DNA of 64,000 bases from an uncultured Anaerofilum sp. (GTDB taxonomy: Bacteria; Bacillota; Clostridia; Oscillospirales; Ruminococcaceae): assembly GCA_944385935.1 (NCBI GenBank), contig CALWZC010000001.1:124001-188000 (forward strand), given 5' to 3'. Positions 18,456 through 26,734 of the stretch are shown one piece after another. Under the pieces are notes generated by a model that saw only the letters and a program-made list of their open reading frames with translations, did no database searches and was not told the origin of the DNA. Positions within the stretch are counted from its first letter, which is position 1; each line of letters starts with the position of its first letter. The translations under genes and the position numbers were made by a program.

Positions 18456-19346
18456 TTATTGATTGCGAGGATTTCCCAAGTAGGCAATAGCAATGGCATC
18501 AGGGCCAGTATTGCTAGCAACAGCAGCACCTAATTTAAACACACAAATAGGTGCCACACCAAATTCTTTTTTGCAAAGACGAGTAAGCTCCTCGGCTTTG
18601 GCATCATCAGTGGTGCCAATCATATATTCAAAAGGCTCTGCCTTGTGTGCAGCAGCATAAGAAACCAATGCAGGAAGTACCCCTGCATCTCCACGAACCT
18701 TGCTTTGTACTTTTGTCACACCATCAATTAGGCTGATAACAGGACGCAAACCCAACAGTTCTCCTGCAAAGGCAGCAGCGGCAGAAATACGACCGCTCTT
18801 TTTCATTACCTTTAGGCTGTAGGCGGCAAGAATGATTTCTCCACGAGAGAATACATCCCGTAGCCAATCTACAATGGGTGCTACCTCTGCACCATTGCGG
18901 ATTTTTCTTGCAGCTTCACACACATACCAGCCATAGAGCATGGAATAGGTGTGGCTGTCAATGAGGTGAATCCGCAGGGTATTTCCGGGACGTTCCTCAG
19001 CAAGAAAGTTCATTGCCATACGAGCAGCATCATAAGTGGCACTACCAGTGGAATTGATACTTACATGGATTACATCTGTGTAGCCCTCATCCACATATTT
19101 GCAATATTGCTGACAAAATTGCAGATGGGTAATGTGTGCAGTGCTGGGGGTTCCTTTTGCATTGCGCAAAATATCATAATACTGGTCAAAGGTAAAATCC
19201 TTACGCTCGGTGTAACTGGTTCCATCTAGGGTAATGGTAAAGGACATAATATCAATGCCATATTTTTTTTCTAGTTCCGGTGGAATATCACAGGCAGAAT
19301 CGGTGAGGATGGCAATTTTACTCAGGCTCACAATTTTCACTTCCAT
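18456..19346 (-). CDS. DegV family fatty-acid-binding protein
   Basis: 296 residues. Typical DegV features: the start of the first strand IAILTDSACDIPPEL, the conserved T-PSTAHITHLQF motif (here GTPSTAHI), VIHVSINSTGSATYDAARMA, and HLIDSHTYSMLYGWYV. DegV proteins bind a fatty acid in the cytoplasm and some present it to FakA kinase; no fakA is in this window. The ATG at 19346 overlaps the upstream stop by 10 nt, with a poor ribosome site, so a GTG a few codons later is possible. It is translationally coupled to the kinase-TrmL gene. Confidence 0.92.
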   Translation of the reverse strand: MEVKIVSLSKIAILTDSACDIPPELEKKYGIDIMSFTITLDGTSYTERKDFTFDQYYDILRNAKGTPSTAHITHLQFCQQYCKYVDEGYTDVIHVSINSTGSATYDAARMAMNFLAEERPGNTLRIHLIDSHTYSMLYGWYVCEAARKIRNGAEVAPIVDWLRDVFSRGEIILAAYSLKVMKKSGRISAAAAFAGELLGLRPVISLIDGVTKVQSKVRGDAGVLPALVSYAAAHKAEPFEYMIGTTDDAKAEELTRLCKKEFGVAPICVFKLGAAVASNTGPDAIAIAYLGNPRNQ

Positions 19347-20656
19347 TCATAATTTTGCAGATGCCCAGAGGTGCACAAACCGGGAAAATCCCATTGACGC
19401 AATACTTCATATACGCCAATGGCAACGGTATTGGATAAATTCAGACTGCGAGCCTCTGCCTGCATGGGCATCCGTACACAGGAGGGCTGGTTTTGTGCCA
19501 GAAGTTCCTCGGGCAGGCCAGCGTCTTCCCGACCAAATACCAAGTAGGAACCATCTGGATAAGAAATGTCGCAATACCTTGCAGGTGCTTTTGTGGTAAA
19601 GTAGTAAAAGGGGCCATGATTTTTCTCAAAAAATTCTGCAAGGTTCTCGTAATATGTTATATCAAGAAGGTGCCAGTAGTCAAGCCCTGCCCGCTTTAAT
19701 TTCTTATCATCAATGGTAAAGCCCATAGGCCCTACCAAATGCAGTTTTGCACCAGTAGCGGCACAGGTACGGGCAATGTTGCCGGTATTTTGCGGAATGC
19801 GAGGCTCAACCAGTACAATATTAAGGGTGTTTTCCGAAATATCAGGAGCAAGCATGGACAAAAATGGCTCATACCACACACCATAACGAGTTTCGGAAGG
19901 GCTGGCTAGGGCGGCTTTGCTTACAAAACTACCAGCCATAGAAACAGCAGCAGGTAAGTCGCTACCTGTTAATAGCTTGCCCAGTGTAGCTGCTGCAAAT
20001 AAGTCACCAGTTCCCGGATAATTTCTTTCACAACGAACACTGGGAACACAAAAAACATCTTGGTGATGACCACATATGTTAGCAATCTTATTGTGTTCTG
20101 TTAGAATACCTGTAAGAACCACATGACATCCATAGGTTTGAACTAACTCTAAAGCGGTTTCTTCTGCTTGCTTTCGTTGCAAACAGTGCTGCTCTGGTTC
20201 CCTATTCAATAAGAAAGCGGCCTCGGTGCTATTGGGAAAAATGATTTGTGCTTGCTGGCACAATTTTTTCATAATTTCACACATTTCAGAAGAAACACCA
20301 CTGTATAAGCGTCCATGGTCTCCCAGAACAGGGTCTACTGCATGAAGGGCATGGGGCCATAAATCAAATGCACGCTGTACCAAAGCGGCTTGTTTGGAAT
20401 CTGCCAAATATCCAGAATAGATACAGTCAAATTCTTCTCCCATTTGGGAATAGCGTTCCAAGGTTTGCAAGCAATATTCATAGATATCTTGCTGTACCGG
20501 TTCTCCCAATCCACCCGTATGAACCGAAAAAATAGACACTGGCAACATAACTGGTTGGCAACCAGTGGCCGCTAAAGTGGGAACAATTACCGAAAGGCTT
20601 GCTCTCCCCAATGCGGAAAGGTCATGGATGCACAGCACCCGCTTTGGCTTTAACAT
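19337..20656 (-). CDS. Fused pyridoxamine/pyridoxal kinase and TrmL-type tRNA methyltransferase
   Basis: 439 residues from the ATG at 20656, behind AAGGAGG. Residues ~1-275 are a PfkB/ribokinase-fold pyridoxamine kinase: VLCIHDLSALGRASL, VHTGGLGEP, DPVLGDHG near residue 115 and the anion-hole YPGTGDLFAA near residue 220, with a normal end at RYGVWYEPFLSML. Without a stop it runs into LNIVLVEPRIPQNTGNIARTC, the usual N-terminus of TrmL, continuing to the SPOUT knot LVFGREDAGLPEELL and VRMPMQAEARSLNLSNTVAI. TrmL 2'-O-methylates tRNA wobble position 34. These are normally separate proteins; see findings. The frame is clean across the joint. Confidence 0.88.
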   Translation of the reverse strand: MLKPKRVLCIHDLSALGRASLSVIVPTLAATGCQPVMLPVSIFSVHTGGLGEPVQQDIYEYCLQTLERYSQMGEEFDCIYSGYLADSKQAALVQRAFDLWPHALHAVDPVLGDHGRLYSGVSSEMCEIMKKLCQQAQIIFPNSTEAAFLLNREPEQHCLQRKQAEETALELVQTYGCHVVLTGILTEHNKIANICGHHQDVFCVPSVRCERNYPGTGDLFAAATLGKLLTGSDLPAAVSMAGSFVSKAALASPSETRYGVWYEPFLSMLAPDISENTLNIVLVEPRIPQNTGNIARTCAATGAKLHLVGPMGFTIDDKKLKRAGLDYWHLLDITYYENLAEFFEKNHGPFYYFTTKAPARYCDISYPDGSYLVFGREDAGLPEELLAQNQPSCVRMPMQAEARSLNLSNTVAIGVYEVLRQWDFPGLCTSGHLQNYEWK

Positions 20657-20734
20657 AAAAATAGAATCCTCCTTCAAAAGCAAAAGACATAAGGAACCTT
20701 CTTTTGCCATGAACCTGCAAATTTTATAATGCTT

Positions 20735-20764
20735 ATTATACCATAAAAATATAAAATTGACCAA
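20735..20764 (-). promoter_or_regulatory. Promoter of the kinase-TrmL/degV operon
   Basis: On the minus strand TTGGTC (20764-20759) and an extended TGG-TATAAT (-10 at 20740-20735) with an 18-bp spacer. Confidence 0.72.
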
Positions 20765-20891
20765 AAGGACAAAAATATTTTCTATTCTGGAATCTTAGAA
20801 AATATGGATAATTTTGGTTGAAGGCAAGATTGGATAAATCTTCACTATTTTGTGAATACTGATACCAAACTACAAAAAGGAGGCGTTTTGG

Positions 20892-21077
20892 ATGAACCAT
20901 TCAAAACAAATGGCTACCGGTTTGGCAATGGGGGCTGCTGCTATTGCAGCTATGGGAGCTGGTGCCTATATGGCTTATAACAATCCCAAGCAGATGAAAA
21001 AGATGATGAAAAAGGCTGCCCAAAATACAGAGAAAGCCTTAGGAGCCGTAGACAAAATGATGTCCCATTACTTTTGA
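20892..21077 (+). CDS. Small membrane-associated helical protein, 61 residues
   Basis: The gene is supported by a strong ribosome site (AAAAAGGAGG, 8 nt before ATG) and its own terminator. Residues ~8-30 are a small-residue hydrophobic helix rich in Ala, Gly and Met (possible membrane span). Residues ~32-58 are a basic amphipathic helix (KQMKKMMKKAAQNTEKAL). The layout resembles YtxH-like small proteins, but I cannot assign a family or function. It is convergent with the feo operon. Confidence 0.7.
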   Translation: MNHSKQMATGLAMGAAAIAAMGAGAYMAYNNPKQMKKMMKKAAQNTEKALGAVDKMMSHYF

Positions 21078-21132
21078 GAGAATGGCTGTTCGGTTGATTT
21101 TTATGGGAACTACCCTATAAACACCAAAAGAA

Positions 21133-21186
21133 AAAATGCCTGTGGAGCAAAGAGAAATATCTCGTTGCCTTCCACAGGCATTTTGT
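21133..21186. terminator. Bidirectional terminator between the small protein gene and the feo operon
   Basis: A perfect 14-bp stem (21133-21146 with 21171-21184) encloses a partly paired loop. T runs lie on both sides, best on the minus strand (TTTTTTCTTTT). Confidence 0.85.
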
Positions 21187-21198
21187 TATATAAGCAAT

Positions 21199-21345
21199 TT
21201 ATTTTTTGTTGCAATGAAAATTACATCCCTGGCAATTTCCACAGCAACCCTTAGAAGATTTTTTTAGGCGGTGCATCCAATACAATGCCCCAACCACTGC
21301 CAAGGCTACCAGCCCCAGCAAAATATAATCTGCTGTATGTAGCAT
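21199..21345 (-). CDS. FeoB-associated Cys-rich membrane protein
   Basis: 48 residues, read directly from the minus strand. It starts at ATG 21345 behind GGGGGAAC and ends with TAA at 21199. Residues 7-24 are one membrane helix (YILLGLVALAVVGALYWM), followed by a basic stretch and a tail with five Cys and one His: GCCGNCQGCNFHC. This matches the small FeoB-associated Cys-rich proteins found next to feoB in Firmicutes, which may handle ferrous iron at the channel. It lies 13 nt after feoB on the same strand. Confidence 0.9.
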   Translation of the reverse strand: MLHTADYILLGLVALAVVGALYWMHRLKKSSKGCCGNCQGCNFHCNKK

Positions 21346-21358
21346 CTATGTTCCCCCT

Positions 21359-23710
21359 TTATGCCAAGCCCAAAGCCATACCAATTAGGCGGACAACAAA
21401 GGCAATAACCCATGCAATGGCACATTGAGAAAGTGCTACCAATGCCGCAGATTTTCCGCTATTCATCTCTCGCTTTACAGCAGCAATGGCTGCCACACAA
21501 GGAGTATACAGCAAAGTGAATACCAAAAATACAAAAGCAGTAAAAGGAGTGAACAAAGTTCCCAATGTTTCAGGTAGGTTTGCCATAGAGGAGCCGGTCA
21601 ACACTGCCAAGGTGCTGACAACAGCCTCCTTTGCAGAAAAACCAGTAATCAAAGCAGTGGAGGCTCTCCAATCTCCAAAGCCCAAAGGAGCAAACAAGGG
21701 AGCAATGAAACCACCCAATGCAGCCAGCAGACTATCCGCAGAATCCGAAACTACATTCAAGCGGGCATCAAAGTTTTGCAGGAACCAAATGAGAATGGTG
21801 GCGATAAAAATAACAGTAAAAGCACGGGTTAAAAAGTCCTTTGCCTTATCCCAAATCAACCGCCCCACACTGGTAGCACTGGGCAAACGGTAGTTGGGCA
21901 ATTCCATAACAAAGGGAACAGGTTCCCCCTTGAACAGGCTATTTTTCAACAACAAACCATACACAATGCCCACCAGCATACCAAAGAGATAGAGGAAAAT
22001 CATCACTAAGGGGCGGTACTGTCTGGGAAAAAATGCTTGTGTAAACATGGCATAGATGGGCAGTTTTGCGCTGCAACTCATAAATGGAGTGAGCAAAATG
22101 GTCATTTTTCGGTCACGCTCAGAGGAGAGGGTTCGAGTTGCCATAATAGCAGGGACACTACAACCAAATCCCACAAGCATAGGAACAAAACTACGACCAG
22201 AAAGCCCGATTTTCCGCAGCAATTTGTCCATCACAAAGGCAACGCGTGCCATATAACCGGAATCTTCCAAAATGGACAGGAAGAAAAATAGGGTAACAAT
22301 GGTGGGCAAAAATCCTAGAACACTGCCTACACCAGCAAAGACACCATCAATCAAAAGACTGTGTACCACTGGATTAATTCCATATTGTGTTAGAGCAGAA
22401 TCACACAAACCAGTAAACCAATCAATGCCTAAACCTAATAGGTCACTGAGGGCGGAACCAATCAACCCAAATGTTAACCAGAACACCAGCCCCATAATAC
22501 CAAGAAAAATGGGAATAGCCCAAATTCGGTGGGTCAACAGGGAATCCGCTTTGACACTGCGTGCTTTTTCTTTGCTTTCCCCGTTGCGAATAACACTGCA
22601 TTGACAGAGCTGTTCAATAAAACTGTATCGCATATCTGCAAGAACGGCTTCTTTGTCAGTGCCACATTCCTGTTCCAACTCGGTGATGGCGTGTTGAATC
22701 AAATCCTCTTCGTTGGGGGACAATGCCAGTTGCTGCTGAATGATGGAATCTCCCTCCACCAGTTTGGTGGCAGCAAAGCGGCAAGGAATCCCAGCCCGCT
22801 GGGCGTGGTCTTCAATTAAATGGCTAACCGCATGAATACAGCGGTGGACAGCACCTGTACAAAAGTCTTGGCGGATGGGTTTTTCTTGAAAGCGCGCCAC
22901 CTGCAAGGCATGAGCAATCAACTCATCAATGCCTTCATTTTTTGCCGCAGAAATGGGAACCACAGGGATGCCTAGTTCAGCCTCCAACTGGTTGACATGA
23001 ATGGTGTTGCCGTTGGCCCGCATTTCATCCATCATATTCAATGCCAGTACCATGGGGATATCCAATTCCAGCATTTGCATGGTTAGATAAAGGTTTCGTT
23101 CAATATTGGTGGCATCTACAATATTGATAATTGCGTTGGGTTTGGTCTGTAAAAGAAAATCCCGTGTGACAATTTCTTCATTGGAGTAGGGGGAGAGGGA
23201 GTAAATTCCCGGCAGGTCTACAACCGTGGCTTCTGGGTGCTTGCGGATTTGACCATCTTTTCTATCCACAGTTACACCGGGGAAATTTCCCACATGCTGA
23301 TTGGAGCCAGTAAGCTGATTAAACAAAGTAGTCTTGCCACAGTTTTGGTTTCCAGCCAGAGCGAACACAAGGGGAGCCCCTTCTGCAATTACTGGGGCGG
23401 TGCGTTTACGGGTGGTGCCTTCTCCATGTCCGGGATGGGGAATGGGGCGAGAAGCTGGGCAGACTGTAGGATTTTTCTCTAAGGCATGAGGACGGCTGAT
23501 GGAAATACTTTTTGCATCCTCCAAACGCAAGGTAAGCTCATAGCCTCGAAGTTCCAATTCAATGGGGTCGCCCATGGGTGCCACTTTTCGCAAGGTTACA
23601 GGGGTGTTGGGAGTGAGGCCCATATCCAAAAAGTGCCGTCGCAGAGCACCACTGCCCCCCACAGCAGTGATGGTGGCACTTTGTCCAATGGGCAGTTGGT
23701 CTAGTGTCAT
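21359..23710 (-). CDS. feoB: Fused FeoA-FeoB ferrous iron transporter
   Basis: 783 residues from the ATG at 23710, behind AAAAGGAGAA. Residues 1-~75 are a FeoA SH3-like domain (MTLDQLPIGQSATI, LRRHFLDMGLTPN). After a ~40-residue linker the FeoB G domain begins: G1 GNQNCGKTTLFN near residue 118, G3 VDLPGIYSLSPYSNEE and G4 NMMDE. The membrane domain carries both gate motifs: GFGCSVPAIMATRTLSSERDR and the LTPFMSCSAKLP region. GTP-gated uptake of Fe2+ across the cytoplasmic membrane is the expected role. FeoA is more often a separate gene; fused forms are known. Confidence 0.96.
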   Translation of the reverse strand: MTLDQLPIGQSATITAVGGSGALRRHFLDMGLTPNTPVTLRKVAPMGDPIELELRGYELTLRLEDAKSISISRPHALEKNPTVCPASRPIPHPGHGEGTTRKRTAPVIAEGAPLVFALAGNQNCGKTTLFNQLTGSNQHVGNFPGVTVDRKDGQIRKHPEATVVDLPGIYSLSPYSNEEIVTRDFLLQTKPNAIINIVDATNIERNLYLTMQMLELDIPMVLALNMMDEMRANGNTIHVNQLEAELGIPVVPISAAKNEGIDELIAHALQVARFQEKPIRQDFCTGAVHRCIHAVSHLIEDHAQRAGIPCRFAATKLVEGDSIIQQQLALSPNEEDLIQHAITELEQECGTDKEAVLADMRYSFIEQLCQCSVIRNGESKEKARSVKADSLLTHRIWAIPIFLGIMGLVFWLTFGLIGSALSDLLGLGIDWFTGLCDSALTQYGINPVVHSLLIDGVFAGVGSVLGFLPTIVTLFFFLSILEDSGYMARVAFVMDKLLRKIGLSGRSFVPMLVGFGCSVPAIMATRTLSSERDRKMTILLTPFMSCSAKLPIYAMFTQAFFPRQYRPLVMIFLYLFGMLVGIVYGLLLKNSLFKGEPVPFVMELPNYRLPSATSVGRLIWDKAKDFLTRAFTVIFIATILIWFLQNFDARLNVVSDSADSLLAALGGFIAPLFAPLGFGDWRASTALITGFSAKEAVVSTLAVLTGSSMANLPETLGTLFTPFTAFVFLVFTLLYTPCVAAIAAVKREMNSGKSAALVALSQCAIAWVIAFVVRLIGMALGLA

Positions 23711-23776
23711 ATAATTCTCCTTTTGCAAAGTATAAAGCAACATTTAATTTCTTATTTATAAATGTAAAAAGCATAT

Positions 23777-23822
23777 CTTATGAATGCTCCATAAGTGTAG
23801 CATTGTGATATAGGGATGTCAA
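23777..23822 (-). promoter_or_regulatory. feo promoter with overlapping palindrome (possible iron repressor site)
   Basis: On the minus strand TTGACA (23822-23817), a 17-bp spacer and TACACT (23799-23794). A palindrome CTTATG-N7-CATAAG spans 23777-23795 and touches the -10 and start site, a usual place for repressor binding. Its placement suggests iron- or metal-dependent control; the regulator is not identified. Confidence 0.65.
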
Positions 23823-24035
23823 GAAAAAGGAAGGCGAAAGGTCATGACAACAAGGATATTTTGAAGAAATATGCAAAATATCCATAAAAAATGAATAAAG
23901 AGAACCTATCAATGAAAGAAAATTTGCAAGAAAAAATAAGCGAAAGAAAAAACACATGTAAATATATGGTGAAAATATATTGATATATTCGACTGTTTCC
24001 AGTAGAGTTTGTGCAAAAAGTTAAAAAGAAAAAAT

Positions 24036-24079
24036 ATGTATAAAAATACATTGACAAAACATAAATATGCATTTATACT
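24036..24079 (+). promoter_or_regulatory. Promoter and palindromes of the polar amino acid ABC operon
   Basis: TTGACA (24051-24056) and TATACT (24074-24079) with a 17-bp spacer. A palindrome ATGTAT-AAAA-ATACAT (24036-24051) runs into the -35, and ATAAAT-ATGC-ATTTAT (24061-24076) covers the spacer and the -10. The first looks like an ArgR box (TGTATAAAAATACA), which would fit arginine control. The assignment is inference. The rest of 23830-24169 is very AT-rich and shows nothing else. Confidence 0.65.
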
Positions 24080-24169
24080 AGTCACATAAGATAGATACTT
24101 TCCAGCGAATTATTTGGTATCCATCAAGAATATGGGTCTTAAAAATGTGTTATGTAAGGAGAAATTATA

Positions 24170-25060
24170 ATGAAATTGAAAAAAATGATGACAGCCGCTG
24201 TTGCTGCTTTATTGGCACTGTCTATGGCAGCTTGTGGCGGTGCAAATTCTTCCAGCACATCTACTGATACTTCCAGCACAGGGTCTTCTAGTGCAGAATC
24301 CTCCAGCACTGTGGTAGCAGGTAACCCCGACGAGCACACTGTAGAAGCCATCAAAGAAAAAGGCAAACTGGTAGTAACCACTGAGGCAACTTACCCTCCT
24401 TTTGAGTTCCAGAATAAAAATGGTGAGTTGGTTGGTCTGGATGTTTCTGTTGCCAAAGCATTGGCTGAGGATTTGGGTGTAGAACTGGATTTGCAGAACA
24501 TCGACTTTAAAATGGTAGTTGCTGAGGTGCAAGCAGGCAACGCAGATATTGCGCTGGCAGGTCTTTCTCCCACCAAGGATAGAAAAGAAAATGTTGACAT
24601 GAGCGAACTGTACTATGGCGGCGGCCAGGTGATGATGGTTCTGGAGGAGAATGTAGATAAATTTGCTACCAAAGAGAGCCTTGCATCTGCAACCATTGCT
24701 ACCCAAAAGGGTGCCATTCAGGAAACCTTGATGAGTGAGCAATTCCCCGATAGCACTCCCTTGCTGTTGCCCAAATTCCCCCAGTGCATTCAGGAACTGA
24801 AAACTGGTGGCTGTGACGCTGTAATGATTGATGAGGAAAGTGCCAAAAACTATATGAAAACCACTCCTGGTTTGGCAATTGGTAAAGTTCCTGTAGAAAC
24901 CAATCCTGAAGAAAATGGCAATGCTGCGGCTGTTATGAAGGGCAATAAAGACCTGTTGGATTGGGTAAATGGCAAGTTGGCAGAGTATGCAGAAAGCGGC
25001 AAAATTGAAGAGTGGTACAACGCAGCAGTGGAAGAAGCAGAGGCCGCTGGTGTTATGTAA
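24170..25060 (+). CDS. Polar amino acid ABC transporter substrate-binding lipoprotein
   Basis: 296 residues. The signal peptide ends in the lipobox MAAC (Cys 22), followed by a Ser/Thr-rich linker of about 25 residues. The mature domain is family 3 solute-binding (SBP_bac_3): KGKLVVTTEATYPPFEFQNKNGELVGLDVSVAKALAEDLGV split over the first lobe, then NADIALAGLSPTKDRKENV. Ligand class: polar or charged amino acids; an ArgR-like box in the promoter makes arginine or a related amino acid a candidate, without proof. First gene of a three-gene importer operon. Confidence 0.93.
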   Translation: MKLKKMMTAAVAALLALSMAACGGANSSSTSTDTSSTGSSSAESSSTVVAGNPDEHTVEAIKEKGKLVVTTEATYPPFEFQNKNGELVGLDVSVAKALAEDLGVELDLQNIDFKMVVAEVQAGNADIALAGLSPTKDRKENVDMSELYYGGGQVMMVLEENVDKFATKESLASATIATQKGAIQETLMSEQFPDSTPLLLPKFPQCIQELKTGGCDAVMIDEESAKNYMKTTPGLAIGKVPVETNPEENGNAAAVMKGNKDLLDWVNGKLAEYAESGKIEEWYNAAVEEAEAAGVM

Positions 25061-25163
25061 ATAAAATTTCTATGAAACCATACCGGCGGGGGCAGCAATG
25101 CCTTTCGCCGGCATTTGTGTGAAAGCAACTAGTTGATAAAAACAAGGAAAGAGGAGGAATAAC

Positions 25164-25886
25164 ATGATTTCCCTTGAAACAATGGGCAAAATCTGGAATA
25201 GTTACAGCTCATTTTATTGGAAAGGTCTGGGCAATACCCTTTGGCTTTCGGTGGTAGCCGTGGTATTGGGTGTTATTTTGGGACTTATTGTTGCATCTGG
25301 AAGAATGCTCACCATCAAAAAAGATGAAAACATCATTTTACAATTACTGAAATATGCAGCAAAATTTATTGCTGTTGCCTATGTAGAAGTGCTCCGTGCT
25401 ACCCCTTTGCTGGTGCAAGTAATGGTTATTTATTTTGGAGCTACTTCAGCGGGTCTAAAGTTTGAAGATTCTACTGCTACCCGTATGTTTTGGTGTTTGA
25501 TTGCGGTGGCTCTCAACTCTGGAGCATATCTGAGCGAGGTTATCCGAAGCGGAATCAATGCGGTGCCCTCTGGACAGATGGAGGCTGCTCGCTGTGTCGG
25601 TATGAATCACTGGCAGGCAATGCAATATGTCATTTTGCCCCAAGCAGTACGAAATATTCTTCCCGCCTTGTGCAATGAATTTGTAACCATCATCAAGGAA
25701 ACCAGCGTTTTGAGCATGGTAGGTACAGCAGAATTGATGTTCCAAGCCCAAACCGTTGCATCTGCTACTTACATCTTTGTAGAGCCCTATATTATCGCAG
25801 CTATCATGTATTTTGTTATCGTATTTACTCTGTCTAAATTGATTTCTGCTTTTGAGAGGAGGCTGAGCCGCAGTGTCACAAGATAA
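25164..25886 (+). CDS. Polar amino acid ABC transporter permease (HisM/GlnP type)
   Basis: 240 residues, about five membrane helices. The N-terminal helix [24 protein letters not shown] is the conserved HEQRO-family start. Next comes [19 protein letters not shown], the family signature, and the EAA loop [34 protein letters not shown] central hydrophilic insert near residues 48-65 is slightly longer than usual. The ATG at 25164 follows GAAAGAGGAGG. The gene overlaps the ATPase gene by 14 nt, so the two are translationally coupled. Only one permease gene is present, implying a homodimer. Confidence 0.94.
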   Translation: MISLETMGKIWNSYSSFYWKGLGNTLWLSVVAVVLGVILGLIVASGRMLTIKKDENIILQLLKYAAKFIAVAYVEVLRATPLLVQVMVIYFGATSAGLKFEDSTATRMFWCLIAVALNSGAYLSEVIRSGINAVPSGQMEAARCVGMNHWQAMQYVILPQAVRNILPALCNEFVTIIKETSVLSMVGTAELMFQAQTVASATYIFVEPYIIAAIMYFVIVFTLSKLISAFERRLSRSVTR

Positions 25887-26619
25887 AAAAGAGGTTATCA
25901 TTCAGGTAAAAAACCTGAAAAAGCAATTTAAGCACATTGAAGTGCTCAAGGGCATTGACATTGAAATTCGCAAAGGAGAGGTAGTAGCTGTCATTGGCCC
26001 CTCTGGTAGCGGAAAATCTACCTTTTTGCGCTGCCTAAATTTATTGGAACAACCTACCAGTGGACAAATTATCTTTGAAGGTTCTGACCTCACAGACAAG
26101 CGAACCAACATCAACCAACTGCGCCAAAAGATGGGTATGGTGTTCCAAAGTTTTAATTTGTTTGCCAACATGACTGTGTTGAAAAACTTGACTATTGGCC
26201 CCATGAAAATAAAAGGCATGAAGCAGCCCGAAGCCGAAAAACTTGCCCTCAGCTTGTTGCAACGTGTGGGACTGGGCGACCGTGGGGATGCTTATCCCAT
26301 CCAAATGTCTGGCGGACAGCAACAACGTGTTGCCATTGCTCGTGCTCTTGCCATGCAGCCAGATGTAATGCTGTTTGATGAGCCTACCAGCGCACTAGAC
26401 CCCGAAATGGTATCGGAAGTTTTGGACGTTATGAAACAACTTGCCGCAGAGCATATGACCATGGTAGTAGTTACCCACGAAATGGGCTTTGCCCGTGAAG
26501 TTGCTGACCGTGTGATATTCATTGACCAAGGCGTCATTCAGGAAGAGGGAACCCCAGAAGAATTTTTTGGCAATCCCAAAAACCAACGCCTCAAAGACTT
26601 CCTCAGCAAAGTGTTATAA
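25873..26619 (+). CDS. Polar amino acid ABC transporter ATP-binding protein (GlnQ/ArtP type)
   Basis: 248 residues from a GTG at 25873 inside the permease gene; GAGAGGAGG lies upstream. Motifs in order: Walker [10 protein letters not shown] near residue 43, Q-loop [15 protein letters not shown], signature [15 protein letters not shown], Walker [18 protein letters not shown]-loop [16 protein letters not shown]. The last is typical of polar amino acid importers. It drives uptake through the permease encoded just upstream. The operon ends in a strong terminator 2-40 nt downstream. Confidence 0.95.
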   Translation: MSQDKKEVIIQVKNLKKQFKHIEVLKGIDIEIRKGEVVAVIGPSGSGKSTFLRCLNLLEQPTSGQIIFEGSDLTDKRTNINQLRQKMGMVFQSFNLFANMTVLKNLTIGPMKIKGMKQPEAEKLALSLLQRVGLGDRGDAYPIQMSGGQQQRVAIARALAMQPDVMLFDEPTSALDPEMVSEVLDVMKQLAAEHMTMVVVTHEMGFAREVADRVIFIDQGVIQEEGTPEEFFGNPKNQRLKDFLSKVL

Positions 26620-26620
26620 A

Positions 26621-26666
26621 AAATCCCCCGACACTGGACACCCAGTATCGGGGGATTTCCTTTTAT
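26621..26666 (+). terminator. Terminator of the polar amino acid ABC operon
   Basis: A 17-bp stem with one mismatch (26621-26637 with 26642-26658) is followed by CCTTTTAT. Confidence 0.88.
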
Positions 26667-26680
26667 AATAAAAAAGTAAA

Positions 26681-26731
26681 GTTTCGCTCAAGCCTTTTCA
26701 AAGGCTTGCAGGGCGTGGGACAGAGTCCCAC
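26681..26731. repeat. Two-hairpin intergenic repeat element
   Basis: CAAGCCTT-TTCA-AAGGCTTG (26689-26708) and GTGGGAC-AGA-GTCCCAC (26715-26731) form two adjacent hairpins just beyond the proS stop. The first, with its AAAGTTTCG lead-in and TTTTCAAA loop, resembles the second hairpin of the 80-bp repeats at 59712 and 62105, so it may be another member of one dispersed family. Confidence 0.55.
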
Positions 26732-26734
26732 AAA

